Assembly: GCA_022827025.1 (NCBI GenBank)
Contig: JAJDTT010000299.1
Span: forward strand, 1-39,175
Direction: 5' to 3'
DNA length: 39,175 nucleotides
DNA from: Acidobacteriota bacterium
GTDB lineage: Bacteria; Acidobacteriota; UBA6911; RPQK01; JAJDTT01
Shown piece by piece: positions 7,249 through 15,044 of this stretch; the first letter of the stretch is position 1; every line of letters starts with the position of its first letter. Made by a program: the position numbers and the translations under genes. The notes beneath the pieces are model-generated. The model was not told the DNA's origin. It saw nothing but the letters and a program-made list of their open reading frames with translations, and did no database searches.

Positions 7249-8157
7249 ATGTTCGTTCCCCGAATTTCCCCCGTCATCCTGACCGCACTCCTGGCCTCGT
7301 GCCAACCTTCGACCGAGACCATCACCTTTTTCCACACCGCGAGCCTGTCTCCCCTGGTCGAGACCGTCTCCAAGCGGTTCGAGAGCATGCATCCCAATGT
7401 AGCGGTGATGCGCGAGTCCGGAGCCGGCCTGGACGTCATCCGGAAGTTGGCGGGCCAGTCGCCGGGTCCGGATCTGCTGGCGATTTCGGACCGGCGGCTG
7501 CTGGAGCGGCTCCTGGATTCCGGCAGCGTGAGCCGCGCCTTCGAATTCCTGGGGAACGACATGGTGCTGGCCACCCGGGATCCCGAATTCCTGAGCGCAA
7601 CCCGGCTCTCGGCGAGGTCCCACCGGCGCTGGTACGAGATCCTTCTGGAGCGGGACTACTCCTACGGGATCGCCGATCCCGACCGGGACCCGCCCGGCTA
7701 CTGCGCCCACCTGGTGTGGAAACTGGCCGAGACCCACTATGAACGCCCCGGCCTCTACCGGCGGCTCCTGAATGGGCTGGATTCGCGCTGGATCCGTCCC
7801 GAGTCCGGAGAGCTGGCGGCGCGGCTCCGGTCCGGCGCCCTGGACCTGGCTTTTCTCTACCGGTCCACGGCGCTCCAGAACGATCTGGCCTTTATCGACC
7901 TGCCTCCCCAAATCTCCCTGGGTGAAACCCCCTATCGCGAGTCCTACTCGCAGGCCACTCTTCGGGTCACCGGCAAGACTCCCGATTCCATGGCCGAACT
8001 CAACGGCGTCCCGATCCGGTACGGCGTCGCCCGGATGAAGGAGAGCAGCGCCTGGGCCGAACGCTATCTGAATTACCTTCTGAGCCCCGAAGTCCAGGCC
8101 CTCTACCGGGAGTTGGGCTACCGCAACATCCCTGTGACCCGGATTGATCCCTGGTAG
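7249..8157 (+). CDS. Molybdate/tungstate-type extracellular solute-binding lipoprotein
   Basis: A 302-residue periplasmic binding protein of the ModA/WtpA type (type 2 periplasmic-binding fold). The N-terminus is a short lipoprotein signal with lipobox LLASC. The mature part starts ITFFHTASLSPLVETVSKRFE and has FxxxHPNVAVMRESGAGLDVIRKLA, the oxyanion-binding Ser/Thr pattern of this family, then a C-terminal lobe ending 'LLSPEVQALYRELGYR'. The start at ATG 7249 is set by the signal peptide; an upstream ATG in frame would add 25 residues derived from repeat sequence. No permease or ATPase gene follows, so its transporter must be encoded elsewhere. MoaA in the same strand block makes a molybdenum/tungsten link plausible, but other anions are possible. 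Confidence 0.75.
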   Translation: MFVPRISPVILTALLASCQPSTETITFFHTASLSPLVETVSKRFESMHPNVAVMRESGAGLDVIRKLAGQSPGPDLLAISDRRLLERLLDSGSVSRAFEFLGNDMVLATRDPEFLSATRLSARSHRRWYEILLERDYSYGIADPDRDPPGYCAHLVWKLAETHYERPGLYRRLLNGLDSRWIRPESGELAARLRSGALDLAFLYRSTALQNDLAFIDLPPQISLGETPYRESYSQATLRVTGKTPDSMAELNGVPIRYGVARMKESSAWAERYLNYLLSPEVQALYRELGYRNIPVTRIDPW

Positions 8158-8286
8158 CCAGGGTCGAAGCCTCCCGCCCAATCCGCCCGTTGCTGCCGGG
8201 ATGACGCCGGTTTCTCCGCACCGGAACCGCGTTTGACCCTCCGCAACCTTCTGCACGGCACCGCTTTGGGGTAAAGTGACGCCACC

Positions 8287-10986
8287 ATGGGAAGAATACG
8301 CACGATGATCCCCCTGCTGCTGATTCTGACGGTCTGGGGTGCGCTCGCCGGAGGGATCAGCCTCTACATCGACTATCTCTGGTTCGATGCCGTAGGCTAC
8401 CTGGAAGTCTTCCAGACCACCCTCGCTTCCAAGTTCCTGTTCTGGCTGGCCGGATTCGCCGTCAGTTTTCTGATTCTGGGTTCGAACCTCTATCTTGCCG
8501 CACGGCGTCACCACGGCATCTACTGGATGAGTCCCGAACTCCAGGCAACGGCCCGCAAGGGCACGCAATTCGTCTTCTGGGTCGCCGTTCTGGTCCTGTC
8601 CGTTCTGATGGGAATGGTGGTCCAGAGCCAGTGGCTGGCCTTCCTCCAGTACTGGAACCAGGTGCCGGCGGGATCGCAGGATCCGATCTTCTCCCAGGAC
8701 ATCTCGTTTTACATTTTCTCCCTGCCGGTCCTGAGCTTCCTGGTCCATCTGGGATTGGTTCTGATCGTCCTTTCCGCACTGGCCGCCGCCATCACCTATG
8801 TGACCCATGGTCACCTGGCCTACCTGCAGCGCCTGCAACTGAGCCACGAGGCGCGGGTGCACCTGACCATTCTGGCCGTGGCGGGATTCCTGCTGCTGGC
8901 CGGACGTTTCTGGCTCAATTGTTACGAGATTCTCTACAGCCGCGAGGGGGTCATCTTCGGCGCGGGGTACACGGACGTCTACGCCCGCCTTCCCTGCACC
9001 ATGATCCTGGCCGGCGTGTCCGTCCTGACCGCGGCCGCCTTCGCCGTCTCCATCTTCGGAAGGAACCTTCGGACAGCCGTCTACTCGGGGGTTTTCTTCG
9101 GTGCCGCGTACCTGGCCCTGAACCTCTACCCCATGGTGATTCAGACCTTCATCGTGGAACCCAACGAGCTGCAGATGGAGACCCCCTATCTGGCGCACAA
9201 CATCGGTCTCACCCGCAAGGCCTACAACCTGGACAAGATCGAAGTACACGACTTCTCCGGGACCGGCGACCTCTCCCGTGAGGACATGGCCGCCAACGAG
9301 ACCACCATCGGGAACATCCGCCTCTGGGGATGGCGGCCCCTGATGGACTCCTACAACCAGCTCCAATCGATCCGCTCCTACTACGAGTTCCAGGGGGTCG
9401 ACCTGGACCGCTACGTGATCGACGGGAAGTACCGGCAGGTGATGCTGTCGGCCCGGGAACTGGACTTCAGCAAGATCTCGGAGCAGGCCCAGACCTGGAT
9501 CAACGAGTATTTCGTCTACACCCACGGCTACGGACTCTGCCTGAGCCCGGTGAACGAGGTCACGCCGGAGGGACTCCCCGAGTTCTTCATCAAGGACATC
9601 CCTCCCCAGAGCAACGGGAACTTCGAGATCACCCGTCCGGAGATCTATTTCGGCGAGAAGACCGACAATCCGGTCTTCGTCAAGACCGCTCAGGAGGAGT
9701 TCGACTATCCCATCGGCGACCGGAACGCCTTCACCACCTACCAGGCCGATAGAGGTCTCGGCATCGGCTCCTTCGTACGAAAGCTCCTCTTCGCCTGGGA
9801 ACTGAAGAACTACAAGATCCTGTTCGCCGACGACTTCATGTCCGAGAGCCGCATCCTGCTGCACCGGCGCATCCAGGACCGGGTGCCCAAGATCGCTCCG
9901 CCGGGCCTGGATTTCGATCCGGACCCCTACCTGGTGATCCACGAGGGCCGCCTCTTCTGGATTCAGGACGGCTACACCTCCACCGGCCGCTATCCCTATT
10001 CGGAGCCGACCCGCGGCGGATTCAACTACATCCGAAACTCACTGAAGGTCGTGGTCGACGCCTATCTGGGAGATGTGACCTTCTACGTCTCCGACCCGGA
10101 CGACCCCCTGATTCAGGTCTACTCCGCCATCTTTCCGTCCACTTTCCGGCCCCTGGAGACGATGCCCGACGGCCTACGGCTGCACCTGCGGTATCCCGAG
10201 GTCCTCTTCAACGTTCAACGGGAGATGTTCCGCACCTATCACATGCGGGATACCGGCGTCTTCTACAACAAGGAGGACATGTGGGACATCCCCACCGAGA
10301 TCTACCGGGACCAGGAACAGGTCATGGAGAGCTACTACGTGATCATGAACCTGCCCGGGTCTCAGGAGGAGGAATTCATCCTTCTCGTCCCCTACACGCC
10401 CCGCAACAAGAACAACATGATCTCCTGGTTGGCCGCCCGGTCGGACGGGGAACACTACGGGACCCTGGTTCTCTACCAGTTCCCCAAGCAGGAGCTGCGT
10501 TACGGCCCGCTGCAGATCGAAGCCCGCATCGACCAGGACCCGACGATCTCGCCCCTTCTGACCCTCTGGAGTCAGCAGGGTTCCGAGGTGATTCGCGGCA
10601 ACCTCCTGGTGATTCCCATCGAAGACACCCTGCTCTACGTCGAGCCCCTCTACCTGCAGGCGGAAAAGAGCATGATCCCCGAGCTGACCCGGATCATCGT
10701 GGTGTTCGAGAACCGCGTGGCGCTTGGGGAGACGCTGGACGAAGCCCTGGCCGCCGCCATCTGGCCCGACGAGGCGCCGGGAGAATTCCGGGCGGCGGCC
10801 GTGCAGCAGCTTTCCGTCGATTCCGAGATCGAACCGGGACGCGGCAGCCCCTTGATGGTCCGGGCTCTGCAGATCTTCAATCAGAGCCAGAAATACCTGC
10901 GCGAGGGAAACTGGGCCGCCTACGGAGAGGAACAGGAACGTCTGAAACAGGTCCTGGAACAGTTGGTCCGGCAGTCCAGGGATTAA
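8287..10986 (+). CDS. UPF0182 family integral membrane protein
   Basis: An 899-residue membrane protein of the uncharacterised UPF0182 family (COG1615), whose usual length is 850-1000 residues. The first ~285 residues carry about seven hydrophobic helices, for example near residues 8-28, 45-70, 92-112, 150-175 and 200-220; the rest is a large soluble region with 'VEPNELQMETPYLAHNI', 'ITRPEIYFGEKTDN', 'EFDYPIGDRNAFTTYQ' and 'LPGSQEEEFILLVPYTPRNKNNM', all strongly conserved family blocks. The C-terminal ~80 residues form a helical segment after an acidic linker. Function is unknown in the family. It appears complete, with ATG at 8287, and is a single gene on its strand with an intergenic repeat array after it. 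Confidence 0.9.
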   Translation: MGRIRTMIPLLLILTVWGALAGGISLYIDYLWFDAVGYLEVFQTTLASKFLFWLAGFAVSFLILGSNLYLAARRHHGIYWMSPELQATARKGTQFVFWVAVLVLSVLMGMVVQSQWLAFLQYWNQVPAGSQDPIFSQDISFYIFSLPVLSFLVHLGLVLIVLSALAAAITYVTHGHLAYLQRLQLSHEARVHLTILAVAGFLLLAGRFWLNCYEILYSREGVIFGAGYTDVYARLPCTMILAGVSVLTAAAFAVSIFGRNLRTAVYSGVFFGAAYLALNLYPMVIQTFIVEPNELQMETPYLAHNIGLTRKAYNLDKIEVHDFSGTGDLSREDMAANETTIGNIRLWGWRPLMDSYNQLQSIRSYYEFQGVDLDRYVIDGKYRQVMLSARELDFSKISEQAQTWINEYFVYTHGYGLCLSPVNEVTPEGLPEFFIKDIPPQSNGNFEITRPEIYFGEKTDNPVFVKTAQEEFDYPIGDRNAFTTYQADRGLGIGSFVRKLLFAWELKNYKILFADDFMSESRILLHRRIQDRVPKIAPPGLDFDPDPYLVIHEGRLFWIQDGYTSTGRYPYSEPTRGGFNYIRNSLKVVVDAYLGDVTFYVSDPDDPLIQVYSAIFPSTFRPLETMPDGLRLHLRYPEVLFNVQREMFRTYHMRDTGVFYNKEDMWDIPTEIYRDQEQVMESYYVIMNLPGSQEEEFILLVPYTPRNKNNMISWLAARSDGEHYGTLVLYQFPKQELRYGPLQIEARIDQDPTISPLLTLWSQQGSEVIRGNLLVIPIEDTLLYVEPLYLQAEKSMIPELTRIIVVFENRVALGETLDEALAAAIWPDEAPGEFRAAAVQQLSVDSEIEPGRGSPLMVRALQIFNQSQKYLREGNWAAYGEEQERLKQVLEQLVRQSRD

Positions 10987-10987
10987 T

Positions 10988-11113
10988 GGAGCGGCGTCTT
11001 TCACGCGGAGCGGCGTCTTTCACGCGCCGACTGAAACCGGCGTCCGGAGCGGCGTCGTCCGGAGCGGCGTCGTCCTCGGCGCCGACTGGGACCGGCGTCC
11101 TTCCGGGCGCCGA
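10988..11113 (+). repeat. GC-rich tandem and inverted repeat cluster
   Basis: Two perfect 19-bp units GGAGCGGCGTCTTTCACGC (10988-11006, 11007-11025) are followed by two perfect 15-bp units GGAGCGGCGTCGTCC (11046-11060, 11061-11075). A TCGGCGCC/GGCGCCGA inverted repeat (11076-11083 with 11106-11113) closes the cluster. It fills the gap after the UPF0182 gene. One segment is shared with 5100-5125. Confidence 0.75.
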
Positions 11114-11144
11114 TCCCAGGGGGGTACGTACGCTTTCCGGCCAC

Positions 11145-11172
11145 CGAGGAACGGGGACAGGCCCCCTCCTCG
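11145..11172 (+). repeat. REP-like hairpin with GGGGACAGGCCCC core
   Basis: CGAGGA (11145-11150) pairs with TCCTCG (11167-11172), and GGGG with CCCC inside, around an ACAG loop. The GGGGACAGGCC core resembles hairpins that flank IS200/REP-associated transposases. No transposase is in the window. Confidence 0.45.
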
Positions 11173-11202
11173 TTTGAAGTCGAAAGCTCCCCAGCGTAAA
11201 AT
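11173..11202 (+). promoter_or_regulatory. Candidate promoter of the IscA-like gene
   Basis: TTTGAA, an 18-bp spacer and TAAAAT end 23 bp before the ATG. AGGAGA nine bases before the ATG is the ribosome site. The -35 is only a partial match. Confidence 0.35.
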
Positions 11203-11225
11203 GACGAACCAGGAGACCAATTCTC

Positions 11226-11549
11226 ATGATTACCCTGACGAACAAGGCAGTGAACCAGGTCCAGAAGGTCATCTCGCAACAGGCACACGCGTTTACCGGT
11301 GTCCGGGTGGCGGTGGTGGGTGGGGGCTGCTCAGGCTTCCAGTACGCCATGAACCTGGAGCGGCAGGGCCGGGAGGGCGATGACGTCGTGGAGATCGACG
11401 GCTTCAAGGTCTTTGTGGATCCTCAGAGCATGCTCTACCTGAACGGGACCGAGATCGACTACGTCGAGACGACCCAAGCCGCCGGGTTTCAATTCAAGAA
11501 TCCCAACGTGACCGGCTCCTGCGGCTGTGGCGAGTCTTTTCAAGTCTGA
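11226..11549 (+). CDS. Iron-sulfur cluster carrier protein, IscA/ErpA (HesB) family
   Basis: A 107-residue A-type carrier that receives and delivers iron-sulfur clusters to apo-proteins. The three conserved cysteines are present: the first in VGGGCSGFQY and the pair in the C-terminal GSCGCGESF. Length and the FVDPQSMLYLNGTEIDYVE block match the family. An AGGAGA site precedes the ATG. It sits just upstream of moaA, a [4Fe-4S] enzyme, on the same strand, so supply of clusters to MoaA is a reasonable inference. A second family member lies at 23075-23401. Confidence 0.92.
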   Translation: MITLTNKAVNQVQKVISQQAHAFTGVRVAVVGGGCSGFQYAMNLERQGREGDDVVEIDGFKVFVDPQSMLYLNGTEIDYVETTQAAGFQFKNPNVTGSCGCGESFQV

Positions 11550-11643
11550 ACTCGTTTCTGCTCCACGCTTTTTCGATGCGCCGTCCGTATTCTGCAACGG
11601 CGGTTCGGCCCTTCCTTGAAGCGCTTCCGTCCTGAACTAGATA

Positions 11644-12666
11644 ATGAGCGGCATGGAGACGACCGACGCATTCGGCAGACCCATGAAGGATCTGCGAATC
11701 TCGGTGACGGACCGGTGCAACTACCGTTGCCGGTACTGCATGCCTTTGGACCAGTACGTCTGGATCGAGAAGCGGGAGTTGCTGACTTTCGAAGAGATCG
11801 TCCGGCTGGCGCGCCTCTTCGTCGACCTGGGCGTCGGGAGAATCCGAATTACGGGCGGCGAGCCCCTGGTCCGGCGCGACCTGGACCGACTGCTTGGGGA
11901 CCTCTCCGGTATCGGCGGATTGAAAGACCTGAGCCTCACCACCAACGGCTCGTTCCTGGCCCAATCCGCTCCCGCGTTGAAGCGGGCCGGCCTGCGCCGG
12001 ATCAACGTCAGCCTGGACACTTTGGACCCCGAGAAGTTCAGGGCCATCACCAAACGGGGACGGCTGGAAAACGTTCTGGAAGGGATCCTGGCAGCCCGGG
12101 ACTCCGGAATGGCTCCCATCAAGATCAACACCGTCGTGATCCGGGGCACCAACGACGACGAGATCCTGGACTTGGTGGAATATTCGCGAGAGCACGGTCT
12201 GCAGGCCAGATTCATCGAATACATGGACGTGGGGAACGCCAACGACTGGAGTCTCGAGAGAACCGTCACCAAGCAGGAGATCCTGGACCGGATCCGATCC
12301 CGGTATCCCCTGGAGGCCGTGGGACGGGAGGAGAGCCGCGCGCCCGCGGTCAACTACCGCTTCCTGGACGGCGCCGGACAGATCGGAATCATCGGATCGG
12401 TGACCGAACCGTTCTGCTCCACCTGCAGCCGGGTCCGATTGACGGCCGACGGCCAGATGGTCACCTGCCTGTTCGCCTCCGGCGGCCACGACCTGAAACG
12501 GCTGCTGCGAGGCGGATCCTCCGACCCGGAGATCCGTTCCTTCCTGGAGCAGGTCTGGTCCGTCCGGGAGGACCGGTTCTCCGATCGCCGTTGGCAACGG
12601 ATTCGCACCGACGGCTACCATCGGGAAGATCATCGGAAGATCGAGATGATCACCCTCGGTGGTTAA
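11644..12666 (+). CDS. moaA: GTP 3',8-cyclase (molybdenum cofactor biosynthesis)
   Basis: A 340-residue radical SAM enzyme that with MoaC turns GTP into cyclic pyranopterin, the first step of molybdenum cofactor synthesis. The N-terminal cluster motif is Cys25-x3-Cys29-x2-Cys32 (CNYRCRYC); RITGGEPLVRRDL binds SAM; the C-terminal cluster cysteines are in 'FCSTCSRVRLTADGQMVTC'. The protein ends in the functionally required Gly-Gly tail. Two in-frame ATGs (11644 and 11653) are possible starts. The stop codon TAA at 12664-12666 is part of the TTAA that begins the MITE-like element, so the insertion abuts the final Gly-Gly codons without damaging them. Confidence 0.95.
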   Translation: MSGMETTDAFGRPMKDLRISVTDRCNYRCRYCMPLDQYVWIEKRELLTFEEIVRLARLFVDLGVGRIRITGGEPLVRRDLDRLLGDLSGIGGLKDLSLTTNGSFLAQSAPALKRAGLRRINVSLDTLDPEKFRAITKRGRLENVLEGILAARDSGMAPIKINTVVIRGTNDDEILDLVEYSREHGLQARFIEYMDVGNANDWSLERTVTKQEILDRIRSRYPLEAVGREESRAPAVNYRFLDGAGQIGIIGSVTEPFCSTCSRVRLTADGQMVTCLFASGGHDLKRLLRGGSSDPEIRSFLEQVWSVREDRFSDRRWQRIRTDGYHREDHRKIEMITLGG

Positions 12667-12910
12667 CCCGCATTTCTCATCAGGTCGCTATGCGTTTGAT
12701 AAAAAATAATCTGTTTTTGAGCATTTCCGCGGATTTTGCTAAGGATTTTCCGGGACAGACTGCGCTGGGCGCGCGCTCGCTGGTCTTTTCGCCCTCAGCG
12801 CGCACATGCTCCCTCAAGCGTAGTCACCACTACGCTCTCGGTCACGAGCACGCGCTGAGGGCGAAAATCCTGCGCGATCGTCACGCCCCCTGGTGAGAAA
12901 TGCGGGTTAA
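12663..12910. mobile_element. MITE-like non-coding element with 22-bp terminal inverted repeats
   Basis: The 248-bp element has ends that pair at 21 of 22 positions; the outer 17 bases TTAACCCGCATTTCTCA are perfect. Inside, TTTTCGCCCTCAGCGCG (12786-12802) is repeated inverted at 12851-12867, and AGCGTAGT/ACTACGCT (12817-12824 with 12829-12836) forms a central hairpin. The outer TTAA on each side may be a 4-bp target duplication instead of part of the repeat. No transposase is encoded, so it would need one in trans. It lies between moaA and the transketolase gene and could also act as a transcription barrier. Confidence 0.8.
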
Positions 12911-13072
12911 GGGCCCATGCCGAGTCATGAAGATTCGGTCAATATGCCCCGGTTTTCTGGTCCGGTCCGCGAGAAAAAGTTAGTCTGGCGTCACCCCCCG
13001 GAGAGATACTGTTGCCGTCCGGGGCAGACTGCGAATCCATAGTTTCGATAATTCAGACACCACAGGACAGCC
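12911..13072 (+). other. Leader region of the transketolase gene
   Basis: About 160 bp between the MITE-like element and the transketolase start. An AGGA ribosome site precedes the ATG. No convincing promoter pair or riboswitch was recognised. Confidence 0.3.
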
Positions 13073-14953
13073 ATGACATCAAATCCAGATTCTCCTGTAG
13101 TCACTCCCGACCGAATCCGATCCCTCCAGGGGATGGCCGACCGTTTGCGGCGCCACTCGCTGGTCTCCACCACCGAGGCCGGTTCGGGACATCCCACTTC
13201 CTGCTTTTCCTGTGCCGACCTGGTCTCCACCATCTTCTTCCAGTTCCTGCGCTTCGACGTCGCCCGGCCGGATCATCCGGCGAATGACCGCTTCGTGCTC
13301 TCCAAGGGACATGCCGCACCGGTCCTTTGGGCGGCCTTGGCCGAAGGCGGCGCTTTCCCGACCGACAGGCTGCTCACGCTGCGCCGAATCGACAGCGAGT
13401 TGGAGGGTCATCCCACCCCGCGAAGCCGCTGGGTAGACGTCGGCACCGGATCCCTGGGCCAGGGACTGGCCATCGGCGTGGGCATGGCGCTGGCTCTCAA
13501 GAACAGCCCGTCGGGAAACCGGGTCTACGTCCTCATGGGAGACGGAGAGACTGCCGAGGGAGCGGTGTGGGAGGCGGCCGCTTTGGCTGGATTCTACGGA
13601 CTGGACAATCTCATCGGCGTGGTGGACGTAAACGGTTACGGCCAGAGCCAGGGCACCATGTACGGCCATGACGTGGACGGCTACTGCGATCGTTTTCGAG
13701 CCTTCGGCTGGCACGCGGTGGCCGTGGACGGCCACGATGTGGGAGAGATCGCCACCGCGCTTCAGGACGCGCGCGACCAGGCCGGAAGGCCCTCGGTCGT
13801 TGTCGCCCGCACTCTCAAGGGAAAGGGAGTCTCCTTCATGGAGAACCTGGACGGGTGGCACGGCAAACCGATTCCCCGGGGGACGGACTTGGAGCGGGCG
13901 CTGGAGGAGCTGGGTCCGGAGGCGCCGGCAGATCCATCGCTGCGCGTGGCGCTACCGGCCGGGAACGGCGATTCCGGAGCGACAGATTCCGATGATGCCG
14001 CCGAGATGGAGCCCCCCAGCTACACCGAAGAGGATCGGGTGGCCACCCGCGTCGCGTACGGGACCGGCCTGCAGAAGCTGGGAAACGCCAATCCCAAGGT
14101 GGTGGCTCTGGACGGCGATACCAAAAACTCCACGTACTCGATTCGGTTCATGGAACGACATCCGGACCGGTTCTTCGAGTGTTTCATTGCAGAGCAGGCC
14201 ATGGTCGGAGCGGCGGTTGGCATGGGCGCCGTCGGAAAGATTCCATTCGCCTCCACCTTTGCCGCCTTCATGACCCGCGCCTACGACCTGATTCGGATGG
14301 CGGCCATCTCGCAGAGCAATCTCAAGCTCTGCGGCTCTCATGCCGGCGTCTCCATCGGTGAGGACGGCCCCTCGCAAATGGGGCTGGAGGATCTGGCCAT
14401 GATGCGGGCCATCAACGGTTCCACGGTCCTCTATCCCAGCGACGCCGTTGCCGCCGAGCGCCTGGTCGAGTTGGCCTCCCGGACTCCGGGCATCGTCTAC
14501 ATCCGAACCACCCGGCCCAAGACCGTCATCCTCTACGATGCGGCGGAGACCTTCGTCCGCGGCGGGTCCAAGACCGTTCGAACCAGTTCCTCCGACCGGG
14601 CCACGGTGGTGGCCGCCGGGATCACCCTTCACGAAGCGCTCAAGGCACATGGTCAACTGCAGGAAGAGGGGATCGACATCCGTGTCATCGACCTGTATTC
14701 GGTCAAGCCGGTGGACGCCGAGACTCTGGCGCGGGCGGCACGGGAGACCGGAGCCATCGTCACGGTCGAGGACCACTACGCCGACGGGGGTCTCGGAGAC
14801 GCGGTGGTGGACGCCCTGGCGGGACAGCAGTACCGCCACCGGAAGCTGGCCGTGACCGACCTTCCCAGGTCCGGTCCGTCGGCCGAGCTGATGGACAGCC
14901 ACGGCATCGGAGCCCGCGCCATCATGGAGGCGGTGCGGGAACTGGTCTCTTAG
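13073..14953 (+). CDS. tkt: Transketolase
   Basis: A 626-residue thiamine-diphosphate enzyme that moves two-carbon units between sugar phosphates in the pentose phosphate pathway. The N-terminal half has EAGSGHPTS, LSKGHAAPVLWAALAE and the ThDP site GDGETAEGAVWEA ... VVDVNGYGQSQ; the central half has 'FIAEQAMVGAAVGMG' containing the catalytic Glu, and the C-terminal domain is complete. The sequence resembles the shorter animal-like transketolases (about 620 residues) more than E. coli TktA (about 660). A ~30-residue linker (residues ~285-320) separates the two ThDP-binding halves. Start ATG 13073 follows ACAGGACAGCC. Confidence 0.92.
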   Translation: MTSNPDSPVVTPDRIRSLQGMADRLRRHSLVSTTEAGSGHPTSCFSCADLVSTIFFQFLRFDVARPDHPANDRFVLSKGHAAPVLWAALAEGGAFPTDRLLTLRRIDSELEGHPTPRSRWVDVGTGSLGQGLAIGVGMALALKNSPSGNRVYVLMGDGETAEGAVWEAAALAGFYGLDNLIGVVDVNGYGQSQGTMYGHDVDGYCDRFRAFGWHAVAVDGHDVGEIATALQDARDQAGRPSVVVARTLKGKGVSFMENLDGWHGKPIPRGTDLERALEELGPEAPADPSLRVALPAGNGDSGATDSDDAAEMEPPSYTEEDRVATRVAYGTGLQKLGNANPKVVALDGDTKNSTYSIRFMERHPDRFFECFIAEQAMVGAAVGMGAVGKIPFASTFAAFMTRAYDLIRMAAISQSNLKLCGSHAGVSIGEDGPSQMGLEDLAMMRAINGSTVLYPSDAVAAERLVELASRTPGIVYIRTTRPKTVILYDAAETFVRGGSKTVRTSSSDRATVVAAGITLHEALKAHGQLQEEGIDIRVIDLYSVKPVDAETLARAARETGAIVTVEDHYADGGLGDAVVDALAGQQYRHRKLAVTDLPRSGPSAELMDSHGIGARAIMEAVRELVS

Positions 14954-15044
14954 CCGTTGGCTGAAACCCTTTGAATTTATGGATATCCTGGCGGCGGTTC
15001 GCCTGACGTAGAGGCCTACCGATGGAGCGTATCTCCGCCAGACG

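Noticed and set aside
7240-9942. A 900-residue open frame on the minus strand opposite the binding-protein and UPF0182 genes
   Set aside because: It is antisense to two well-recognised genes and its translation is His/Gln/Val-rich with no family features, as expected from GC-rich shadow frames.
10988-11075. CRISPR-like array from the GGAGCGGCGTC units
   Set aside because: Units abut without spacers, differ in length, and no cas gene is present.
11616-12896. A frame across moaA and the MITE-like element
   Set aside because: It is out of frame with moaA and reads through the inverted repeats; no family resemblance.
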